A DNA stretch of 64,000 bases from DASUCS01 sp041166745 (GTDB taxonomy: Bacteria > Actinomycetota > Acidimicrobiia > Acidimicrobiales > JACDCH01). Under the pieces are notes generated by a model, which worked only from the letters and a program-made list of their open reading frames with translations, searched no databases and was not told the DNA's origin. Positions 24,558-32,408 of this stretch are shown here, one piece after another; position 1 is the first letter of the stretch; the number at the start of each line of letters is the position of its first letter. The position numbers and the translations under genes were made by a program. The DNA lies in contig JBEEGH010000019.1 in assembly GCA_041166745.1 (NCBI GenBank), positions 1-64,000 on the forward strand, written 5' to 3'.

Positions 24558-25792
24558 GCGCTCCGCTCTCGACCCGCACCCGAATCGCGGCCGCGCTGGG
24601 TGGAGCCGCGAGCGCAACGTCGCGCATCGTGGGGCGCGGTGGGGGATCGGTCATCGGGGCGAAGGTCACGCTGGCCCTTGCTCCCACTGCGCTCGACGAG
24701 CTCGCCGCGGGTCGCCGAATCGCGGTCGTGTCGGGCACCAACGGCAAGTCGACCACGACCGCGATGCTGGCGGCCGCCTGCGCTGCTGGTGGGTTGACCG
24801 TGGCGTCGAACGTGGAGGGGGCCAACCTTCGGTCGGGCATCGTCGCATTGCTCAGCGGCCGCCGGGCTCGCAACGCCGACCTCGCGGTGCTCGAGATAGA
24901 CGAGCTCGCGCTGCCGTCGCTGCTCCCGAGCTTCACCGAGCCCGTCGTCGTGTTGCTCAACCTCTCCCGCGATCAGCTCGATCGCTTTGGCGAGGTGCGA
25001 ACCGTCGCGGCCGAATGGCGACGGGCGCTCGGCGCCCAGCCGGTCACCGTCGTGGCCAACGCCGATGATCCACTCGTCGTGTACGGCGCCGGAACGGCTA
25101 GCAACGTGACCTTTGTCGGCGTCGGCCTCCGGTGGCGCCATGACGCCGCCTCGTGTCCGAACTGCGGACGGCCGATTCGGCGTGAGGGCCGGGATTGGTG
25201 GTGCGAGTGCGGCCTTCGCCGGCCGCCGGCATTCGAGCTGGAAGGCGACGAACTCGTACTCGATGCTGAGCGCGTGCCGTTGCGTCCTGGCGTCCCGGGC
25301 CATCACAACGTTGGCAACGCCGCGCTGGCCGTGGTCGCCGCCACCAAGCTCGGTGTGTCACTACTGGTCGCCGTGGAGGCCCTGGGTACGGTGACGTCGG
25401 TGGCCGGCCGCTATCAGACGATCACCGTCGGCTCGACGCGGGCGCGGTTGCTGCTGGCCAAGAACCCGGCAGGGTGGGGTGAGTTGCTCACGATGATCGA
25501 GGGCGACGATCGCCCATTGGTGTTGGCGATCAATGCGCGGATCGCTGATGGTCGCGACCCGTCGTGGCTGTGGGACGTCGAGTTCGAACGCCTGAAAGGG
25601 CGGCGCGTCGTGGCCGCAGGAGAGCGCGCCGCGGATCTCGCGGTTCGACTCCGTTACGCCGAAGTGCCGTGCGAAGTGTGGGACGGTCCGATCCTCGAAG
25701 GCCTAGAACGGTTCGACGCCCCCGAGGTCGACATCGTCGCCAACTACACCGTGTTCGCCGATGTCGTGCGCGCCGCGGGAGCCAACGCGTGA
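24554..25792 (+). CDS. murT: MurT: lipid II isoglutaminyl synthase, Mur-ligase-like subunit
   Basis: 412 residues, ATG 24554 overlapping the GT2 stop (ATGA). P-loop SGTNGKSTTT at 60-69, DELALPSLLPSF and NLSRDQLDRFGEV in the Mur-ligase middle domain, a zinc-ribbon insertion with C201, C204, C217 and C219 (SCPNCGR and WWCECG), GHHNVGNAALAV near 300, and the C-terminal DUF1727-type domain (KNPAGWGELL, WLWDVEFERL). MurT binds ATP and activates the alpha-carboxyl of D-Glu in lipid II; GatD supplies ammonia from glutamine. The reaction amidates the peptidoglycan stem. Placement inside a glycan locus is discussed as a finding. Confidence 0.95.
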   Translation: MSAPLSTRTRIAAALGGAASATSRIVGRGGGSVIGAKVTLALAPTALDELAAGRRIAVVSGTNGKSTTTAMLAAACAAGGLTVASNVEGANLRSGIVALLSGRRARNADLAVLEIDELALPSLLPSFTEPVVVLLNLSRDQLDRFGEVRTVAAEWRRALGAQPVTVVANADDPLVVYGAGTASNVTFVGVGLRWRHDAASCPNCGRPIRREGRDWWCECGLRRPPAFELEGDELVLDAERVPLRPGVPGHHNVGNAALAVVAATKLGVSLLVAVEALGTVTSVAGRYQTITVGSTRARLLLAKNPAGWGELLTMIEGDDRPLVLAINARIADGRDPSWLWDVEFERLKGRRVVAAGERAADLAVRLRYAEVPCEVWDGPILEGLERFDAPEVDIVANYTVFADVVRAAGANA

Positions 25793-26520
25793 GCGCGGGA
25801 CGAGACAGCGCGGTGCGCATTGCCCTCGTTTTTCCCGAACTACTCGGTACGTACGGTGACGGCGGCAATGCCGTGGTTCTCGCGCAACGGTTGCGGTGGC
25901 GCGGACTTCCGGCCGAGGTCGTGAGCGTCGGGATGGACGACCCGCTGCCGCTCGAGTGCGACATCTACGTGCTCGGCGGCGGCGAAGACGCCCCCCAGAC
26001 CTTTGCCACCGCCCGGCTGGCGGAGGTCGAACTCGCGGCCGCCGTCGACTCCGGCGCCGTGGTGTTCGCCGTCTGCGCCGGGCTGCAGGTGCTCGGCCAG
26101 AGCTTCACCGGCAGCGACGGCCGGCAGCAGGCCGGTCTCGGCATCCTCGATTGCACGACTCGACCGAAGGGCGAGCGCCAGATCGGCGAGCTCGTGGTGG
26201 CACCCACCGCGTTCGACCTCCCGCTGCTCACTGGCTTCGAGAACCACGGCGGTATCACCGAGCTCGGGCCGGGTGCTGCGCCTCTAGGACGGGTGCAGTC
26301 CGGTCACGGCAACGGCACGGGCGGGGTGGAGGGCGTGGTGTCCGGACGCGTTCTTGGGACGTACCTCCATGGCCCGGCACTCGCCCGCAATCCCGCCCTC
26401 GCCGATCTGTTGCTGTCCTGGATCGTCGGCCAGCTCGAGCCACTCGATGAGCCGTTGATCGATCGCTTGCGCGCGGAGCGCCTCATCGCGGCGCTCGGTG
26501 CGCGCTCCGGTCGCGAGTGA
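25789..26520 (+). CDS. gatD: GatD: lipid II isoglutaminyl synthase, glutaminase subunit
   Basis: 243 residues from GTG 25789 (GTGA overlap with murT). Triad glutaminase of the CobB/CobQ type: catalytic Cys96 in FAVCAGLQVLG, catalytic His194 in TYLHGPALARNP, and YVLGGGEDAPQ at 60-70 before the nucleophile. FPELLGTYGDGGN at 15-27 is the family N-terminal motif. It makes ammonia for MurT, with which it forms a heterodimer in the cytoplasm. Overlapping genes fit equimolar synthesis. Confidence 0.95.
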   Translation: MSAGRDSAVRIALVFPELLGTYGDGGNAVVLAQRLRWRGLPAEVVSVGMDDPLPLECDIYVLGGGEDAPQTFATARLAEVELAAAVDSGAVVFAVCAGLQVLGQSFTGSDGRQQAGLGILDCTTRPKGERQIGELVVAPTAFDLPLLTGFENHGGITELGPGAAPLGRVQSGHGNGTGGVEGVVSGRVLGTYLHGPALARNPALADLLLSWIVGQLEPLDEPLIDRLRAERLIAALGARSGRE

Positions 26521-27692
26521 CGCGCCAACCGTTTGCGGCCGACGACGTCGTCGCCGGTGAATGGGATGGACTGGTTGTCATCTGCGGGGCCTCGGCGTGG
26601 GAGAACATCGCGGCAGCTTCGTCCGAGATGGCGAAGCGCATCGCGCCGTCGACCCCCGTTCTGTTCGTCGATCCGCCCGAATCGCACATCTCCATGCGCC
26701 GGCCCGGCGCGGCCCCGTCCACCGTCGGCCCGAGGCTGCGGCTCATCGGCGAGCGCCTCGCTCGCCTGACGCCGATCGTGCAACCTGGTATCGACCGTCC
26801 GGCACTTGCCGCTCTGACCGATCTCGTGATCAGGCGAGCGATGCGACGAGCGGTCCGTCACCTCGCGGCCGATGTCGAGGTCGTGATCGTGGATGGCCAC
26901 CACGCGCTGTTCGGCGCGTGCGGAGAGCGCCGGGCGGTTGTGTACGCGACAGACGACTTCGTTGCCGGCGCCGACCTCCTCGGTGTGCGCCGCGATGTTC
27001 TGTTGCGCCGCCGCCAACGTCAGGCGCGAGACGCCGATCTCGCCGTGTGTATCACCGACGACCTCGCGAAGACATGGCAATCGCTCGGTCTCGAGACCGT
27101 GGTGATCCCGAATGGTTGCGTTCCGGAGCTGTACGCCGACGTCGATGAGGCGCCCTTGGCTGACGACGTCGATCTCGAGCCTCCGATCGCCGGGTTCATC
27201 GGTCACATCTCGGAACGGATCGACGTTGCCCTGTTGGAAGCGGTCGCCGCGACGGGCCACTCCTTGCTCCTGGTCGGTCCGCGTCCGGCGACTCCCGGCG
27301 CGCACCGCCTCGATGCACTGCTCGCGCTACCCAACGTGCAATGGGTTTCGGAGCGACCGCGGGCCGCGATGCCCTCGTATCTGCGATGGATCGATGTCGG
27401 CCTCACGCCGTACGCCGACACGCCCTTCAACCGTGCCAGCTTTCCGTTGAAGACGCTCGACTATCTCGCCGCGGGTCGAGCGGTGGTCGCCACCGGTCTG
27501 CCCGCGACACGTTGGCTGGACACCGACCTGGTGACGATCGCCGACGAACCTGCGGCGTTCGCCGATGCCGTCGTGGCCGCAACTCAGGCACCGCTGACGG
27601 TGGAGAAGGTCGCCAGCCGCAGAGCGTTCGCCGCCCGCCATTCATGGGAACAGCGGTGTATCGATCTGAAGCAGCACCTGGGGCTTTCGTGA
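26517..27692 (+). CDS. GT-B glycosyltransferase, TuaH-like
   Basis: 391 residues from GTG 26517 (GTGA overlap with gatD). The N-terminus VVICGASAWENIAAASSEMA with VLFVDPPESH is the start of the TuaH/teichuronic-acid-like GT-B family; IAGFIGHISERIDVALLEAV opens the second Rossmann domain; YLRWIDVGLTPYADTPFNRASFPLKTLDYLAAGRAVV is the donor-binding region with the conserved NxxxFPLKxLDYLA pattern. Retaining transferase, cytoplasmic face, sugar unknown. Fourth gene in the coupled chain. Confidence 0.85.
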   Translation: MTRQPFAADDVVAGEWDGLVVICGASAWENIAAASSEMAKRIAPSTPVLFVDPPESHISMRRPGAAPSTVGPRLRLIGERLARLTPIVQPGIDRPALAALTDLVIRRAMRRAVRHLAADVEVVIVDGHHALFGACGERRAVVYATDDFVAGADLLGVRRDVLLRRRQRQARDADLAVCITDDLAKTWQSLGLETVVIPNGCVPELYADVDEAPLADDVDLEPPIAGFIGHISERIDVALLEAVAATGHSLLLVGPRPATPGAHRLDALLALPNVQWVSERPRAAMPSYLRWIDVGLTPYADTPFNRASFPLKTLDYLAAGRAVVATGLPATRWLDTDLVTIADEPAAFADAVVAATQAPLTVEKVASRRAFAARHSWEQRCIDLKQHLGLS

Positions 27693-28561
27693 AGGTCACG
27701 ATCGTCGTCGTGACGTACAACTCGGCCGCGCTACTGCCCGCGTTCTTCGCGTCGCTTCCGGACGCGGCGGCGGATCTCGCGTACGAGTTGGTCGTGGCCG
27801 ACAACGCGTCCACCGACGCAAGCGTGGACCTGGCTCGGGCCGCGGGCGCGACGGTGGTGGAGTTGGAACGCAACGTGGGTTACTCGGCGGGGATCAACGC
27901 AGCCGTCGGTGTGGCCCAACCGAGCGACGCGATCTACGTGCTCAACCCCGACATCCGCCTCGCCGCCGATTCCATCCGTCCGCTGGTCGATGCCTTGGAG
28001 CTCCCGAACACCGCGATCTCCGTGCCCAGGATGCTCAACCCTGACGGCACGGTCGCGTGGTCGCTGCGACGCGAACCCTCGCCGCTACGAGTCGCGGGCG
28101 AAGCCATCCTGGGCGGCAACCGTTCCGGCCGGTTCGCGGCCCTGGGCGAGCAGGTTGTCGGCGTGCAGCGGTACACCGACGCGACGACCGCCGACTGGGC
28201 CACCGGTGCGGCTATGTGCATCTCGCGGTCGGCGTGGGACGTGCTCGGTCCTTGGGACGAATCCTTCTTCCTCTACGCCGAGGAGACCGAATACGCCCTC
28301 CGCGCCAAGGACGCAGGTCTCGTTCTCCGGTACGTGCCCGATGCCAGCGTGACCCACATCGGCGGGGAGATGGCGACCGACCCAGCACTGTGGTCGTTGT
28401 GCGTCGTCAACAAGCTTCGGCTCTATCGCCGGCGTCACGGTCGTGCGCGGTCATTCGCATTTCACGCCGCGCTCGTGCTCAACGAAGCGCTTCGTGCGCC
28501 ATCGCGGCCGGCGAGCCGCGCCGGTCTTGCCGCGCTCCTGTTGCGGTCGCGACGCCGGTGA
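27689..28561 (+). CDS. GT2-family glycosyltransferase, rhamnosyltransferase (WbbL)-like
   Basis: 290 residues from GTG 27689 (GTGA). VTIVVVTYNS starts the fold, VVADNASTD is the nucleotide motif, YVLNPDIRL carries the DxD-like acid and WDESFFLYAEETEYALRAKDAG is the conserved acceptor/base segment found in rhamnosyltransferases such as mycobacterial WbbL. VTHIGGEMAT is also typical. Rhamnose transfer to a lipid-linked intermediate is likely but not proven; no dTDP-rhamnose genes lie in the window. Confidence 0.85.
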   Translation: MKVTIVVVTYNSAALLPAFFASLPDAAADLAYELVVADNASTDASVDLARAAGATVVELERNVGYSAGINAAVGVAQPSDAIYVLNPDIRLAADSIRPLVDALELPNTAISVPRMLNPDGTVAWSLRREPSPLRVAGEAILGGNRSGRFAALGEQVVGVQRYTDATTADWATGAAMCISRSAWDVLGPWDESFFLYAEETEYALRAKDAGLVLRYVPDASVTHIGGEMATDPALWSLCVVNKLRLYRRRHGRARSFAFHAALVLNEALRAPSRPASRAGLAALLLRSRRR

Positions 28562-29526
28562 CGGGCATCGTCGTCTGCACCTGGGCGCGCAACACGGGGC
28601 ATGCGGAGGACTTCGCGCGGGTGCTTCGTGCAGAGCTCCGGGTCTTCTCGATGCCGGGGCCGACCGCGCGCTGGTTTGCTCCGGTGCGATGGGTCGTGTC
28701 GTCGGTGCGTATGGCGGTCTGGCTGCCGCGGCGACGACCGAAGATCGTCATCGTCAGCAATCCGCCGATCTTCGCCCCGCTGGTCGCGTATGCGTACTGC
28801 CGGCTGTTCCGAGCGACTCTCGTGCTCGACAGCCATCCTGCGAGTTTCGGGGCATCGGGAGACGTGTGGGAGCGGTTCGTGTGGCTGCACGCGTTCCTCG
28901 GCCGGCGGGCCCGCGCCACGCTGGTGACCACACGCCACTACGCCGAGCTCGTCGACCGCTGGGGCGGTGTGGGCCTCGTGCTGCACGAGCCGCCGCCCGA
29001 GTGGAAAGCGATGCCGCCGACGGCGCCCGGACCCCGACCGCGGGTGCTCTTCGTCACCGTGTTCGACCCCGACGAGCCCGTGGACGAGATCGTCGAGGCG
29101 GCGCGACTCCTGTCGGACTGCGACGTCGTGGTGACCGGCGATACGAGCCGCGCGCCCCGCTCGATGATCGAGAGCGCGCCCGAGAATGTCAGGTTCACCG
29201 GTTGGCTCGTGTACGCCCGTTTCTTGGGCGAGTTGGGATCAGCGGATGTCGTCGTCTGCCTCACGACGAGCCCTCATGCCGTCCTGCGCAGCGCGTCGGA
29301 GGCGATCTACGCGGGCCGCGTCGTCGTGGTGTCCGATCAGCCCGCGCTGCGCGATGCGTTCTCGCCGGCAGTGTTCTGCGCCAACGATGCCGAAGGTATC
29401 GCCGCCGGTGTTCGACAGGCCCTGAGCGAGCACGACCATTGGCGACAGCAAGCCGACAGCGCGCGGCAGCGCTTGTCGGAGCGTTGGGACGACCAGCTGT
29501 CCGCGTTGCGCCGCCGCCTCACCTGA
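28558..29526 (+). CDS. GT-B (GT4-like) glycosyltransferase
   Basis: 322 residues from GTG 28558 (GTGA overlap). IVIVSNPPIFAPLVAY and LVLDSHPASFG fit the acceptor domain, PRVLFVTVFDPDEPVDEIVEAA opens the donor domain, and FLGELGSADVVVCLTTSPHAVLRSASEAIYAGRVVVVSD is the GT4-like end with a degenerate E-x7-E region (a single Glu in ASEAIY). Last gene of the six-gene chain. Sugar and linkage unknown. Confidence 0.78.
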   Translation: MTGIVVCTWARNTGHAEDFARVLRAELRVFSMPGPTARWFAPVRWVVSSVRMAVWLPRRRPKIVIVSNPPIFAPLVAYAYCRLFRATLVLDSHPASFGASGDVWERFVWLHAFLGRRARATLVTTRHYAELVDRWGGVGLVLHEPPPEWKAMPPTAPGPRPRVLFVTVFDPDEPVDEIVEAARLLSDCDVVVTGDTSRAPRSMIESAPENVRFTGWLVYARFLGELGSADVVVCLTTSPHAVLRSASEAIYAGRVVVVSDQPALRDAFSPAVFCANDAEGIAAGVRQALSEHDHWRQQADSARQRLSERWDDQLSALRRRLT

Positions 29527-29540
29527 AGCGGGGCAGGCAA

Positions 29541-31043
29541 TCAGAGGGGCGCCTGCTCCTCATCCGGAGTGGCGGGATCGTGCACCGGAAGCTCGACGTC
29601 GTCCAAGCCCGGCTGCGACCGCGCCAGCCGCCAGAGAACGGGACCGGCCACTGCCACCTCGACGGCCAGCGCAGCGGCGCTGCCGACGACGAGTCGCGTG
29701 AGGTCGCCGTGGACCGTCGAGGCGGCGGCATACGCCGCTAGGGCGGCCGCGGCGGCGCCGACCAACGGTCGCGGGAGATGGGCCAGCATCGCCCCGACGG
29801 AATAGCCGGCGCGGTGCAGCGCGAACAGCAGCCCGGGCACGGGGATGGCGATGGCGACGAGCATGTGGGCGATGCCGACGCCGCGGATGCCGTCATGCGT
29901 CGCTCCCACCACGAGGGCGGGGGCCAGCACGGCCAACCACATGGCATGGATCAAGAGCGTCGCTCTCCCTCGATCGAGCGCATACAACAGGTCGCGCCCG
30001 AGCTGGATGGCGACGCGCACGGTGCCGACCACGACGAGGAACCGCAATGCCAACGCGGCTGCCGCCCAGGGCGGGCCGTAGACGAACCGGACGAGCGGAA
30101 GCGACAGCACGCCGAGCAGCGCGCACAGAAACGCGCTGATGCCGACGAGGAGCGCGAGGGAACGAGCGAAGGCCGCCTGCAACGCCTCGCGGTCGTGCTG
30201 CAGGCGAGCGAAGCCCGGCACGGACACCCGGCTGACCGACACCGAGAGCGTGCTCACCGGCCAACTCGACAGGTTGAACGCCATCACGTAGAGCCCGAGG
30301 GACGTGGAGCCCAGCAACCGGCTGACGATCACATAGTCGATGTCGTTGACCGCCTGGGTGAACAGCGATGCGCCGGCGATGGGAACGCCGCTGCGCAGCA
30401 ATGACCGGATGATCTCCCGGTCGTAACGCGGCCGGTATCGGGCTCGGGCGAGCACGAAGTGCAGGAAGCCGTTCGAGAAATTCCCGATGATGCGCCCCCA
30501 CGCCAGGCTCCACGGGCCGTACCCCTTCGCGGCCAGCACGATCGTCACCAAGATCGAGACGAAGAGCCCGGTGAGATCGGCGATCGCTCGCCGGCCCTGC
30601 TGGAACTCGCGGGTCAGGAGACCCGATTGCACCGCAAACGCCCCGTTGATCAGGACGCAGACGGTGAGCAGGCGAATGACCCCGCCGGCCTCGGGCGCCT
30701 GCAGCGCGTCAGCGAACGGCTGCGCCGCGAGGAAGGCCACGACGAAGAAGGCGATGCTCGACCCAAAGATGCAGGTGACGGCATACGGACCGATCTCATC
30801 GACGTCTCCGGGGTAGCGCACGAACGAGACCTCGATGCCGAGATCGTTGATGTTCGAGAGCACGATGAGCGCGATGAAGGCGACCGTGTACACGCCGTAT
30901 TCGCTCGGCACGAGCAAGCGGGCCAGGACGACCCCCATGAGCACGGTGCCGACACGGGCGGTGAGATTGCTGACGAGGCTCCAGCGCAGTCCGCGGGCCA
31001 CCATGCGCCCGAGGTCGTCGTCTCCGGTGGCGCCAGACGTCAA
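29541..31043 (-). CDS. Wzx-type polysaccharide flippase (MOP/MATE superfamily)
   Basis: 500 residues with about 12-14 hydrophobic helices in the Polysacc_synt pattern. MVARGLRWSLVSNLTARVG near the start, VPSEYGVYTVAFIALIVLSNINDLGIEVSFVRYP, and LLTREFQQGRRAIADLTG are the usual Wzx landmarks. It flips the undecaprenyl-PP-linked repeat to the outer face. I used TTG 31043 because the acidic DDDLG segment normally precedes the first helix; ATG 31004 is a possible start. No good ribosome site supports either. The 3' end is convergent with the GT gene ending at 29526. Confidence 0.85.
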   Translation of the reverse strand: MTSGATGDDDLGRMVARGLRWSLVSNLTARVGTVLMGVVLARLLVPSEYGVYTVAFIALIVLSNINDLGIEVSFVRYPGDVDEIGPYAVTCIFGSSIAFFVVAFLAAQPFADALQAPEAGGVIRLLTVCVLINGAFAVQSGLLTREFQQGRRAIADLTGLFVSILVTIVLAAKGYGPWSLAWGRIIGNFSNGFLHFVLARARYRPRYDREIIRSLLRSGVPIAGASLFTQAVNDIDYVIVSRLLGSTSLGLYVMAFNLSSWPVSTLSVSVSRVSVPGFARLQHDREALQAAFARSLALLVGISAFLCALLGVLSLPLVRFVYGPPWAAAALALRFLVVVGTVRVAIQLGRDLLYALDRGRATLLIHAMWLAVLAPALVVGATHDGIRGVGIAHMLVAIAIPVPGLLFALHRAGYSVGAMLAHLPRPLVGAAAAALAAYAAASTVHGDLTRLVVGSAAALAVEVAVAGPVLWRLARSQPGLDDVELPVHDPATPDEEQAPL

Positions 31044-31205
31044 GTCGGCGATGGTACTGGAGTAGGTCGGACGCCCCTTTCGCGCGCCCTGCGTGACATT
31101 TCGGTCAAGGTTTCCGCGCCGTCAGACGATGTTTGCGGAAGTCGAACTCACCGCCCGTGAAAGCAATCCAACGCACGGCGGTCCGCTGGAGGAGAAACCG
31201 CACCC

Positions 31206-32390
31206 GTGTTCAACGCGCCCGCTCGTCGAAGCTCGAAACGCCGCCTGGCCGCACTGGTCGCTCTGACGACGCTCCCGCTCGCCTCGTTCGCCGTCGCTGG
31301 TGCCGTCGCCGGGGCCGTCGGTACACCGAGCCCCCAGCTCGTCGAAATCTCCGAGACGGCTACCGATGTCAAGACTCGGCCCGCTGGGGCCAGTACCGTC
31401 GCAGATCCGCCCGGGACCCAAACCGTTCAGCCCGGGGAGTTCTCCGTGAAGGCCAAGACGATCACCAAGGGCGGCGCGACGATCGTCGCGACCGCGGTGT
31501 TCACCGTCGTGACGGCGGGGACTTCGACGACCCTGCCTCCCACCACCGTTCCTCCCACCACTGCGCCCCCCGTGACCCAGCCTCCGGTTCCGACGCTGCC
31601 GGCGTGGCCTGATGCGACCAACACCGGTGTGCCGACGGGCAAGACGTTGGCGCCCGCCGGAAGCTTCACGGTCACCCAGGACGGCACGGTGGTCGACGGT
31701 CTCGACATCGACGGGTGCCTCGTGATCCGGGCGAACAACGTCACGGTCCAGAACACCCGGGTCCGTCAGAACGGCCTCTGCTGGGGCGGCGCGATCGACA
31801 CCGGCTACACCAACAGCGGGATCGTCGTGCGCGACGTCGAGATCGACGGCCGGCAACAGAACTCGGGCGGTCAGCTCATCGGGAACTCGGGCTACACGTG
31901 CGTGCGCTGCAACCTGCACGGCGGCGGCCACGGGTTCCACATGAACTCGAACGTGACCATCATCGACTCCTACGTGCACGACATCTTCAACTCCGGCACG
32001 TCGCACAACGACGGTGCGATCTCGAACGGTGGCGACCACCTCGTGCTTCGCCACAACAACATCGCCTGCGACGTCAAGAACCCGCTTCCCGGTGGGGGCT
32101 GCACGGGCGCAGTTGTGCTTCTCGGCGACTTCGGCCCGATCACCGACGTCGTGGTCGACAACAACCTGCTCAACGGCGGGGCGTTCGCGGCCTGGGGCGG
32201 CTCGACCACCCCGAAGCCCTACCCGAACGCCTCGAGCGTTCGGTTCACGAACAACGTCTTCGGGCGCGCGCTGTTCGCCAACAGCGGTCTCTACGGTCCG
32301 ATCACGGGGTTCAACTCGTCGGCCGTCGGCAACGTGTTCTCCGGCAACACGTGGCAGGACACCGGCGCGGTCGTTCCCGCTCTGCTCTGA
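31206..32390 (+). CDS. Secreted right-handed beta-helix protein with Thr/Pro linker
   Basis: 394 residues from GTG 31206, with GGAGGAG about 11 nt upstream. Signal peptide: positively charged RRSSKRR then LAALVALTTLPLASFAVAGA. Residues about 130-155 are a TTLPPTTVPPTTAPPV linker, typical of glycosylated or wall-spanning segments in actinobacteria. The rest shows repeated strand/turn units (DGLDIDGCLVIRANNVTVQN, NSNVTIIDSYVHDIFN, GDHLVLRHNNIACDV, NASSVRFTNNVFG), as in pectate-lyase-like parallel beta-helices. Active-site residues not assignable. It may bind, trim or depolymerise the polysaccharide of this locus; a role in adhesion is also possible. Confidence 0.82.
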   Translation: MFNAPARRSSKRRLAALVALTTLPLASFAVAGAVAGAVGTPSPQLVEISETATDVKTRPAGASTVADPPGTQTVQPGEFSVKAKTITKGGATIVATAVFTVVTAGTSTTLPPTTVPPTTAPPVTQPPVPTLPAWPDATNTGVPTGKTLAPAGSFTVTQDGTVVDGLDIDGCLVIRANNVTVQNTRVRQNGLCWGGAIDTGYTNSGIVVRDVEIDGRQQNSGGQLIGNSGYTCVRCNLHGGGHGFHMNSNVTIIDSYVHDIFNSGTSHNDGAISNGGDHLVLRHNNIACDVKNPLPGGGCTGAVVLLGDFGPITDVVVDNNLLNGGAFAAWGGSTTPKPYPNASSVRFTNNVFGRALFANSGLYGPITGFNSSAVGNVFSGNTWQDTGAVVPALL

Positions 32391-32408
32391 CCCGCGCACC
32401 GATCTCGG

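Noticed and set aside
31523..31600. Short tandem-like Thr/Pro coding repeats
   Set aside because: This is a low-complexity linker inside the beta-helix protein, not a DNA repeat element.
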